Shown here: positions 26,451 through 37,217 of the stretch, piece by piece
Numbering within the stretch: the stretch's first letter is position 1
Layout: each line of letters begins with the position of its first letter
From: Sipunculus nudus
Taxonomy: Eukaryota > Annelida > Sipuncula > Golfingiida > Sipunculidae
Reading direction: 5' to 3'
Assembly (NCBI GenBank): GCA_026874595.1
Contig: CM049316.1
Location: 4,478,339 to 4,542,338 of the forward strand
DNA length: 64,000 nucleotides
Notes under the pieces: generated by a model
Databases searched by the model: none
The model's input: only the letters and a program-made list of their open reading frames with translations
What the model was told of the DNA's origin: nothing
Made by a program: the position numbers and the translations under genes

Positions 26451-29400
26451 GGAAAAGTCTGTATTCCTTTAAATATGTGCCATTGACTACATTTATGTTT
26501 TAAATTTATAATGTTCACACAAAATGCAAATTTATCATTGTCATTTACAAATTAAAAGTCTTTCCTGAATACATCCTACTGATGTAAACAATGATGAACA
26601 GATCTTGCTGTTTGTCAAACTTTTGTAATATAAGCAAAATTAACATGTGGCTTAAAATACTTTGCTTATATTTAGGTTACCTTCAAGAAATTTCGAATTT
26701 GAGGTTATCATCCCATTGAATGTTATTCAGTTAAATTATAATATTTAGTTTTTACTTATTAGTTTATAGAATAATCAAACCCTTGTCCATCAATTCAAAG
26801 TCGCTAATTGCATTTGTGAGTTAGATATTAGCATATAATCAGGATTACATAAAGATTAATCCTTTATTATTTCAATACAAGACTGTAAATACCTTTAATA
26901 ACAAATAATGTTTGTATAAAATGCATACTTATAGACAAAATCAGTTATTAATTGAGTGGTATTTAAATTTCTTCAACCTAGCTTACAAGGGATTTTCAGA
27001 TAATATCCACATCTATAGACAGATCAGTAAAAGCCAGTAATGATTAATCCTGTCTTGAGTCACCTTCTTATTAGTACACTTTAGTTAATTTCCTTAAGAC
27101 GAACTGCTTAGCAACCAACATAAGTTGATTTCAACTCATGTTTTTCTATACTGTAAATAAACGGAAGAATTAGATCTGACTGGTTGAATATTACAAAGTG
27201 TAGCATGCAGGCTCAGATGGGATAATGTATCTGCTGCCTGACAATTCACATTGTCCCCTCAGTCAAAGACACAGACCAGATAACTGAAAATCAATGTTTG
27301 CCAGTAAATTGGACATTTTCTGTAACAGACACTTTTTTTCCTGGTTAGTTGTTGCCCATAACACAGCTAGATATGCCTGTATCAGAGAAGGTATGGATCA
27401 ACATGTCTTCTTTTGAAGCAGGACAAATCAGTTTAGGACACTAAATTTATGACTTGTTTACTAAAACTGTACTCAATGAAGAGGTGCAAATCACTTAAAT
27501 GTCTGCTGGAAGTTTTAGTACCTGACTTGTATGAAAATATGGAATTAATTTTTAGTGCCACCCTAATGCTAATGGAAGAAATCAAATGGTTCCAGTTGGC
27601 TTTTTTAACTGTCCTCTCCTTACTCTTTCTTGACCATCACTTGAAATACTGTAATATAGCTGTATGGAGATTTTTCTTTTCAATTTAATCACACTGGACT
27701 TCTGGTTTGTTTAATTCTATAATATAAATTACCACAAACTTAGTTTTCAGCTGATGAAAAGGAAAAGAAAAAAAGCCCCTTAGCCTGTCTGACAACTGAA
27801 TGTTTTAAATTAATTGAACAAAACAAACACACACATTTTATATTATTCTGTTTCTCAATTATACATGGTGGTTGTGGAAAAAAGTATTTCCCATGAAATT
27901 CCCTAATATCTCTCAATTTTAGATTTACTATAAAGTTCAAACTGTGAACATGGTTATTGAAGGACACCATGTTTTTATAGAATTTAAGGGCTGGTTCTCA
28001 GTCTATTGTTTCTTTTTCTTTCTTTTTTTTAATTAAAGGACCATGCAAAATATTGAATTCAGTCATGCCCAGTAGGTGTATTTTTTGTTATTTCTGCTTT
28101 AAGATTTTCAAGGGGCCATGACAAATTGATTTATCAGACACCATCTAATGTGAAAAGCATCCAGCAAATAAACCAGTTTTTTTCTGATGTTCAAGTCAGT
28201 CAATTCAAGTTAGAAGGCAGGAGATTTCCTGACAATCAGCAAAAGACAGAGCCCAGTGCATGACAGACAGCAAGAGAATTGGAAGGCTCATCTGTAGGAA
28301 ATTACCAAAGTCTGGACAGCCATAATGAAATCAGCCTACCTTTACAATATCCTATTATGTTCAGGCCACTTTCAAACCTGTTCCACAATACTTGATAGAA
28401 GGTGTGGTTTGTGTCTATTTAAAATGATATTCAGGCCAATTAAATGGAAGCATTGGAAGCAGGTTTGTGTCAATCATAAAGGCTCTATTCTTTAGTAGTT
28501 GTACTTTTTATTCCATTAAATCATTTAGATTCTATTAAATGAGAAAAAAATGGTTTAATTCATCTTTTCAAAGGAATGTATTCATCCAACTTGTGAGTTT
28601 ATGTACATGTCAGATAGTACATATTTTGTACATTAGTAAAAAGACCAAGTACATTTACAAGGCTTTAGTATATTTTATTGGACCTACTACTTGGCCTTAT
28701 AATGCACAGGAGACTCCCTTTGTTAGAAGACAAATTTGAAAATCATATATTTTATCAGAACATTTGTATTCAAAGGTGGTACAAGGAAATTTACCAAATA
28801 ACCAATTAAAATAGATACCCCAAGATCACTTTGTTAAAATATCAAGTAGCATTACTAGTTTAAGTTTCTATTTTAAATTTCATACCAACTGTCCTTATAA
28901 CAAGTATCTGATAACTAAGAATGAACAAAGAGTGGACATCAAAACCAAAAAGGAAAAATCTGGATTTATGTTTGATCACAGCAAACCCAAACTGCAATAA
29001 ATTGTTCATGAAGCAAACAAGGATTTAAATGTTAACCAATTCATAATTTCTGTACCTCCAGCAGGTGGCCAGGTTTTACATTTTTACCTTGGTTGGTTAT
29101 TCATTTGTTTGGGCTCTTCCAAAAGTTCAGCTTCAAAAGTTTCAAACAGATTTTAATTAAATATTTTTTTTTAAGTTTAGGGCATCACCAAAAGAACAAG
29201 ACAAAAATTTTGAGGTAATCTAGATCACAGTAAAGAAGGTTATTGGTTCTACATTTGCGTACTGCCCATGACCAGTACCCATTCACTCCTGGGTTGAGAG
29301 AGTGCACCCTTGTGATAAAGACTTTGGCTGGGAGTCTTAGCACAGATGGCGCTACACATATGCTGTAGCGCTACACATATTCTGTGTAGAACATGGGTAA

Positions 29401-30463
29401 GTCGGAGTAGGATGCTGGTATACATTCAGGCTCAGCTTACACCTCTAGTTAAAGTTATAATGCACCCCTCTCCCTGTATTACAGAAAATGTATCAAAATT
29501 TTCAACGATACAATAAGCATGATGAAAGCATGTACTGACAACAATCTTTGGGAGCAATCATTCTACGAGTCGCAATCATGTAGCATGGAACTTGGAACTT
29601 GTGAAGAAGATTCAAAACAGTATATGCTGCTGTGTTATTAAAAACAGTTGTTCATATCTCTTTTATTTATTTATTCATATATTGCAAGCAGCTGTGCAAT
29701 GATACATTGAAATATAAATGCCCCATAAAAATAACAGAGTTCAATTGTCAAGGTCTTTGTAATGATATAGAAGACTCTTCAATCACAAATTATATGACAT
29801 AAATTTTAATAGTAAAAGTATAAAAAAGTATACAACTGAATATGTGGGTGCATTTAAGTGGATAAGTGTCCTATAAGGCTTAAACTGACATTGAAATTTA
29901 TGATTTATTGGCTATTCATTCTACTGCTTCTGGCAATGTAAGGGAATTTAGTATTGATGTATCTTCTTGATATCAGTTCTTCTGTGTAACTTGTGCAAAA
30001 ACGAAACACAAAAAAGAACATGTTTTAAGTCTTATTTAACATTTTATTGCCTCCTAGTCTACAAAATTAAATATCCCCTTATAAAAAGTTCAATAAACCA
30101 CATGTCTGCTCTCTCCTTACCATAATGTCGAAATGAGCTATAGAAGTATGGACCTGAGGAGCGAGTTATTCCATGATTTACCTGTCATCCATCAAATTTG
30201 GATCATTACAGTCAGAGATGGAGCGTGACAATGAAAATGAATCACGGCTAACTTGGCTAACTTGTATTGCAGTTCAAAGCTGAGTCCGTATTTAAAGCTA
30301 CAATGGTCTATTTTAAGTTACCCTGATTATTGATCTGTTTACACATTCTTTAACTTGTTCAGCAACTCTGATTTGGTTGATATGATAAATGGTTGCAAGG
30401 AAATCACTACTTCCATCATTTTTGAGACGCAAAATCCTCCAGGTCTCTAAAAACATGATTCCC
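26451..30463. other. Non-coding AT-rich stretch
   Basis: About 4 kb with no recognisable exon. Short open frames look random in composition. The segment near 29340-29400 has a small duplicated GCGCTACACATAT.CTGT motif. I see nothing else. Confidence 0.5.
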
Positions 30464-30948
30464 ATGACGATCTGTAATATGTAATATTCTTTAATATGAT
30501 TTCCATATAATATGTAATGATCTGTTATGAGATCCCTACACAATATGTAATGATATGTAATGTGATCCATTTATAACATGAAATGATCTGTAAAGGGATC
30601 TCTATATAATTTATTATGATCTGAAATGTGATCCCTTTATAATATGTAATGATTTGTAATGTGATCCCTTTATAATATGTAATGATCTTTAATGTGATCT
30701 CTATAAAATATGTAATGATCTGTAATTTGATCCCTTTACAATATACAATGATCTGTAATGTGATCCCTACACAATGAGTAATTTAATGATCTGTAATGTG
30801 ACCCCCATATGATCCCTATACAATATATTATGATCTGTAATGTAATCCCTATATGACCCCTATACAATATGTAATGATCTGTAATGTGATCCCTATACAA
30901 TATGTAATGATCTGTAATGTGATCCCTATACACTATATAAATAAGAAA
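30464..30948. repeat. 33-bp minisatellite, main block
   Basis: The unit TGATCTGTAATGTGATCCCT plus ATACAATATGTAA (33 bp) runs for about 14 degenerate copies. As 33 is divisible by three, the minus strand shows an 11-residue periodic peptide. Further copies resume at 31807-31878 after an inserted block. Confidence 0.95.
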
Positions 30949-31806
30949 TTTCTTGGCACAGGAAATGTCATAGTAGCCCTACCCCTTTAGAAAATAGGCC
31001 CGTCTTTTGAAGTATATACTTACATTTGACAAGCCACCTGGGTTTCTCCAGGTGTGACCTTCAAAACCAAGGTCAAAGGCACTAGTCATGAAAAAAATAA
31101 ATTGGTGGAAATTTTGTGTGTGTCATATTTAAAGGAAACAGAAGGGGGTAAAAAAATCCTAAATATTTGCAGATCTGACAACAAAGACCAAGCTGAGGGT
31201 CTCCAGTCTTTGAATAAATCCGAGATATTGATGGAAGTATTGTGTGTGTCATATTTAAAGTAAACAGATGCAGTACTCAAAAAGTTATGGCGTCAACAAA
31301 ATCTTATATAATTGCACATTTAACCTTAAATACAAGCTCAAGTAAACCAGTGTTTAAACAAGTCTGAGATATTTGTGGGGGAAAAAAAGTTTGTCACATT
31401 TGAAGAAAAAAGATAGGGTATGTACGATGAAGTTCACAAAAATCCGTTAAATCAGCAGATTTGACCTTGAAGGTGAGGGTCAAGGTCACAGGTTTTCAAA
31501 CTCTTTCAACAACTTATTATCTGACATCATTCATTCTGATTTTAAGATAGATACATCTATCCACTTGAGAAACAATATTTTTCACCAAACATGGAAATAT
31601 TCAAGGTCAAGGTCACTCTCAAAGTACAGTTCATGACCCTATTTTAGTAAGGCTTCCTCCTCTAATCCATATCTATGCACATGTAAAGTTTGATAAATAC
31701 CCTTGACATATTTTTTGAGTGATCGTGCAGACAAGATTTATCTGTGGCAGCAGCCCAGCAACTGCGTGCCAAAACCATTAGTATCCCCCAACTTAATTTG
31801 TCTGGG
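30949..31806. mobile_element. Insertion splitting the 33-bp minisatellite
   Basis: This block separates minisatellite copies of the same unit, so it was inserted, or the array was disrupted here. The left end has the palindrome AGAAATTTCT followed by TTGGCAC, and near the right end (31766) is GTGCCAA, the reverse complement. This is a weaker version of the hairpin plus subterminal-repeat plan of families A, C and D. Internally it has repeats of about 130 bp (GTGTGTGTCATATTTAAAG twice) and several TCAAGGTCA motifs. The exact boundaries are uncertain. Confidence 0.6.
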
Positions 31807-31878
31807 ATACAATGATCTGTAATGTGATCCCCATACAATACATAAAGATCTGTAATGTGATCCCTGTACAATATATTA
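31807..31878. repeat. 33-bp minisatellite, detached right copies
   Basis: Two copies of the GATCTGTAATGTGATCCC unit continue the array of 30464-30948 on the far side of the inserted block. Confidence 0.9.
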
Positions 31879-32550
31879 TTTCACCACAGATATAAAAGAA
31901 ATGAATTATGAGAATAAAAGCCATCTAGCTGTCTCCTTATCCATAAAACTGGCAAATTCAAACTTCCTAGCAAAGACGCATAATATGAAACAGAAATGAG
32001 AAATGAAAAAAGATACACTTTACTTTGTTGAATCATGTGTTTTGGCTGATAATCTTGTAGGTCAAGGATGATAATGGATTATCTGAGAAACTGATATGAG
32101 AAAACATCAAGATTTCCAGGAATCATTGAATAAGACTCTTTTATGAACCATTTAAACACTGTCAATGTTCTACATGAGGTCTCATTCCGCTTTGTGATAT
32201 ACAAATAACATTTATCTATCAGCTGGTCGCAAGTCTTGGCACAAATTAACAACAGAAACATCTGTCCTGGCCAATAAATCATTTCTGTGATTTTTTCACC
32301 AGGACACTACAGATACTAAATTATTTGACAGAAAAAAACTTAAAATACCCTGGTGCTCACCATAATTTACTTCCAATGAATATGTGGTCAAACAATGTGC
32401 AAATAAAGGAATTTACTTGTTTATCTGTCAGAGACAACAACTTTACTGAAAATCTTATTCGGTTTTTGTTTTAGAACTGCATATTCCATATAACCAAAAC
32501 CTGGCTTTTGAAGAAAATAAGCCACTTGATAAAATAATTCTATAAGGCCA
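31879..32550. other. Non-coding AT-rich stretch
   Basis: I see no exon, RNA gene or named repeat in this interval. Confidence 0.5.
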
Positions 32551-32846
32551 AAAAAAATGGTATGGTTCTCAGGCAATTATTTTTAGAAATCCGTGCAAGA
32601 GGGCGATATTTTATTTTTTATCTTTTTTTGTGTATCGATAAAAATGCCATATGATCAGGGGAAAGCATGAAAATAACAGAACCTTTTTGCTAAACAGGTA
32701 AAAGCAATACATAACAAAGAAAATCTTATCAAAATTGTTTTATTTTATCTTCTTGAAAGATGAAAATCAAAATAAAAATTTGTTTATGCTGTTGGTTAAA
32801 ATTGATCAGGGGGGTGCCTGAGAACCATTGGTTTTACTTTTTTTTG
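32551..32846. mobile_element. MITE-like element with terminal inverted repeats
   Basis: ATGGTTCTCAGGCA (32562-32575) is matched by TGCCTGAGAACCAT (32815-32828), its exact reverse complement. The homology loosely extends outward into A/T runs. The span is about 300 bp, with no coding capacity. A related half (GTTAAAATTGAT then GGTGCCTGAGAAC) occurs near 20780-20812. No clean target-site duplication is visible. Confidence 0.6.
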
Positions 32847-33588
32847 ACCTAAAGTGATAAAAGTATCAAAATATAATATTTAACAGCACATGATAATGGC
32901 AGACACCATCTGTAAATCTAAATCTGTTGATGATGATGACATTTTAAGACAGGTGATCTGCTCCTCCCAGAAGTAACAGATTTAGACGTTGCATACAGGA
33001 CACAGACAAATCTCTGCTTGGGGTAGCTTGGATAAAAAGTGACACACATCCTACAGAAGCTTTCCTCTCCCCAGCCCCAGTATGACACACGACTGAAAAG
33101 TCTTTTACGTTGAGTTAGGACCTTGCGTTAGCCGGCCTACACAATGGCGAGGTATCTCCATTAATGTTGGGGCCTTGTCTCTGGGTGGGATGAAACAACC
33201 TGGTTTTAGCTCAGTGCACTTTACAATTGATTCTTACTCCCATTCCTGCTAAGTTAGCCTCATTGACAGAGAAAATAGATCTTGTTATAAAAGTTCTTTC
33301 ATCCTGCACTTTTATAACCACAAATGATAAAGTGAATACAAAGATATAATTGTAACAGATCCCATCCATGACTTTTTTTCACGCTGGGCCACTGTCATAT
33401 TGCCAGTTCTAGGCATATTTGGGGGAAAAAATGTAACTAAAATCACAGTGAATTAAAACTGTAGCATTCTGGATGTCAGAAGATAAAATCATAATAAAAT
33501 TATTATTTTTATTAATATTCAGTCCAATCAAAACATGACATTACAAGTAAAATATGTTTTCTATCATATGATCATTTCATAAAATAAA
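32847..33588. other. Non-coding stretch
   Basis: AT-rich sequence with a slightly GC-richer part around 33060-33240. No supported feature. Confidence 0.5.
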
Positions 33589-36500
33589 ACAAGGCCTACA
33601 GGCCTAATGCGAACCTGTGCAAAGTTTGGGAGTATGAATGGAGGTTTATTTATAAAATTTAATATTGATCCTTTTAAGTCCTGCATATCTACCTTAGTCA
33701 TTATTATTTCAGCAAAATGGACATTTCGGACCTGCAAGTTTCAGACTAGGACATTTTAAAACTAGAATATGGGTAGTCGACAAGCGACTGTGTATCCACA
33801 GAAATCAGAGTGGGACGGGTGAAGTCAGGCATGGATTAAGTGGCAAGGGGAATAGAGTGAGGTGTGTTGCATACTAGCATGGATGTCTGCAGCATAAACA
33901 TGAATGTAGGTGGTGCCACCTGTCATAAAATCGAGAAAATTGTCCAGGATGTATAAACCTGCAAAATTTCAGGTGGATAAATCAAACTACTGCTGAGATT
34001 TGAGTGATTTTATCCCAAGGCAGATGAACAGATGGACGGTGTTCATAAGTGGTTGCAGATGGCGCCACCAGTTTTGCTTATGCTGAAGAGCTATGTGAGA
34101 TCTATACACAAGCAAAATTTTGGCCCAATCGGTCAAACTGTTCCTGAGATATAAGCTTGGATGTCTGCAGAGTAAACGTGAATATAGGTGGCGCCACCTG
34201 TCATAAAATCGAGAAAGCTTTCCAGGATGTACAAACCTGCTAAATTTCAGGTGGATATGTCAAACCACTGCTGAGATATGAGTGATTTTATCCCAAGGCA
34301 GATGAACAGATGGATGCTGTGCATAAATGGTTGCAGGTGGCGCCACCAGTTCTACCTATGATGAAGAGCTATGTGAGATCTAACCACATGCAAAATTTTG
34401 GCCCAATCAGTCAAACTGTTCCCAAGATATAAGCTTGGATGTCTGCAGTGTAAACATGAATATAGGTGGCGCCACCTGTCATAAAATCGAGAAAGCTTTC
34501 CAGTATGTACAAACCTGCTCAATTTCAGGTGGATAAGTCAAACCACTGATGAGATATGAGTGATTTTATCCCAAGGCAGATGAACAGATGGGTGCTGTGT
34601 ATTAATGGTTGCAGGTGGCACCACCAGTTTTGCCTATGATGAAGAGCTATGTGAAATCTGCACACATGCAAAATTTTGGCCCAATCGGTCAAACAGTTCC
34701 TGAGATATGAGCTTGGATGTCTGCAGAGTAAACCGTAATGTAGGTGGCGCCACCTGTCAGAAAATCGAAAAAGCTGTCAAGGATGTATTAACCTGCAAAA
34801 TTTCAGGTGGATAAGTAAAACCACTGCTGAGATATGAGTAATTTTATCCCAAGGCAGAGGAACAGATGGACGCTGTGCATAAGTGGTTGCAGGTGGCGCC
34901 ACCAGTTTTGCCTATGATGAAGCGCTATGTGAGATCTATACACATGTTAAATTTTGGCCCAATCGGTCAAACGGTTTCTGAGATATGAGCTTGGATGTCT
35001 GCAGAGTAAACTTGAATGTAGGTGGCGCCACCTGTCATAAAATCGAGAAAGCTGTCCAGTATGTATTAACCTGCAAAATTTCAGGTGGATATGTCAAACC
35101 ACTGCTGAGATATGAGTGATTTTATCCCAAGGCAGATAAACAGATGGATGCTGTGCATAAATGGTTGCAGGTGGCGCCACCAGTTCTACCTATGATGAAG
35201 AGCTATGTGAGATCTAACCACATGCAAAATTTTGGCCCAATCGGTCAAACTGTTCCCAAGATATGAGCTTGGATGTCTGCAGTGTAAACATGAATATAGG
35301 TGGCGCCACCTGTCATAAAATCGAGAAAGCTTTCCAGTATGTACAAACCTGCTCAATTTCAGGTGGATAAGTCAAACCACTGATGAGATATGAGTGATTT
35401 TATCCCAAGGCAGATGAACAGATGGGTGCTGTGTATAAATGGTTGCAGGTGGCACCACCAGTTTTGCCTATGATGAAGAGCTATGTGAAATCTGTACACA
35501 TGCAAAATTTTGGCCCAATCAGTCAAACAGTTCCTGAGATATGAGCTTGGATGTCTGCAGAGTAAACCTGAATGTAGGTGGCGCCACCTGTCAGAAAATC
35601 GAAAAAGCTGTCAAGGATGTATTAACCTGCAAAATTTCAGGTGGATAAGTCAAACCACTGCTGAGATATGGGTAATTTTATCCCAAGGCAGAGGAACAGA
35701 TGGACGCTGTGCATAAGTGGTTGCAGGTGGCGCCACCAGTTTTGCCTATGATGAAGTGCTATGTGAGATCTATACACATGTAAAATTTTGGCCCAATCGG
35801 TCAAACAGTTCCTGAGATATGAGCTTGGATTTCTGCAGAGTAAACTTGAATGTAGGTGGCGCCACATGTCATAAAATCAAGAAAATTGTCCAGGATGTAT
35901 AAACTTGCAAAATTTCAGGTGGATAAGTCAAACCACTGCTGAGATATGAGTGCTATTATCCAAAGGCAGATGAACAGATGGACACTGTGCAAAAATGGTT
36001 GCAGGTGGCGCCACCATTTTTAATGTATGTTATAAAGCTATCAAAGGGCTACATTTGTGCAAAATTTTTAGCCTGATCGGTCAAACGGTTCCCGAGATAT
36101 ACGGGTTTATGTGTGGAAACAGACGCACAAATGGACGCTGGGCAGCAAAAAAAGGTCAGAGGTCAACCAAAAATGGGGGCACAGCAGTTCACATGTGACC
36201 TGATGATAAACCCAATTCACTTAAAATGCTAACCAAGCTTTTTTAAACAGTTGAAACATATAGTTCCAATAATCTGGGAATTCTGCATCTAAACATTGTG
36301 TCTAGACGTCTAGACGCTGTGTCTAGACGTCTAGACACTTTGTCTAGACATCCCCCCCCCCCCCCGAGCCAGGTCAGTTGCCATGGTGATGTCTGGACCC
36401 CACCTGTTTGTACTGAGTGACCTCTTGATTGGCTGCTGAAACTCAAATCTGTTTTCAAATACAGAAAGCCTTTTTTCAATTGGCTACGTTTTTTTTTTAA

Positions 36501-37166
36501 ACTGTATTTACCCAATCTATTCTTATAAAACTGGCAGAACCCTACCATAGAATAATTCTTGTAAAGTTTAAACCAATCAGCTTAACAGTTTCATCATAAA
36601 TCAGTGTATAAGCTAAAAGAGTTTAAAATTACATTTTCGCTTGTAAAAAACACATCAATGTAGGTGGCGCCACTAATACCTCAAAATCAGATATGACATA
36701 CGTGACAAACATTGGTATAAAATTTTGTGATTATAGCTCTAGCCGTTTCTGAGATATTAATTTTAGTGTGCTTTTTTGGACAGATGACTAAGTTCAACCT
36801 CCTGTAACTCAGCCAAAAATCTCCGAACTGGAACCATTCAAACAAACTTGAGAGAGACTGTTCCAGGGATCATTTCTGTGAAATATTGGACAATCTGGCT
36901 GGACAGTTTCAGGAAAGAAGATTTTTAAAGGTTTTTAAGCTTTTTCTCTATAAAATCTAAATAAATGCAGATACCCAATAAAAGGCTCCAGGGCACCAAG
37001 TTTCACATGTGACTAATTCCTACATGTAATTTCGAGCTGCTAGCTCCAACGGTTTCTGACTTACAGCCATGGACGGCAGAGGAAACCCTGGACGGCGGAC
37101 GGCGGACGGCTGACGATGGACGGACGACGCTGCGCCATCGCATAAGCTCACAGGTTCGCTAAAAAA
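33589..37166 (+). mobile_element. Family A Helentron-like non-autonomous element A2
   Basis: It starts ACAAGGCCTACAGGCCTAAT then GCGAACCTGTG (33609-33619). It ends with a GGAC simple repeat (37070-37125), CGCATAAGCTCACAGGTTCGC (11-mer at 37149-37159) and TAAAAAA. The terminal 11-mers are exact reverse complements. Inside are about eight 278-bp monomers (33900-36000), a palindrome cluster of GTCTAGAC (36298-36345), a poly-C run (about 36351), and A1/A3-like blocks (36600-37060). All reading frames in it are short and repeat-derived. Confidence 0.85.
33900..36010. repeat. 278-bp satellite-like array with 831-bp higher-order unit
   Basis: Monomer starts (AGGTGG[CT]GCCAC[CA]TGTCA) fall near 33908, 34187, 34467, 34742, 35020, 35297, 35577 and 35852. 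Each monomer carries two GGTGGCGCCACC palindromes, about 140 bp apart. Private variants recur three monomers later. Examples are ACCAGTTCTACCTATGATG at 34347 and 35177, and the TCAGAAAATCGAAAAAGCTG variant at 34757 and 35590. So a block of about 831 bp was duplicated. Confidence 0.93.
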
Positions 37167-37217
37167 GTTTTGGTTATATCCTGTGATCTTAACAAAAGAT
37201 ATTCTGACAATATCAGA

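Noticed and set aside
30736-30933. Repetitive protein with an 11-residue period
   Set aside because: It is an in-frame reading of the 33-bp minisatellite, with no start context or flanking exon.
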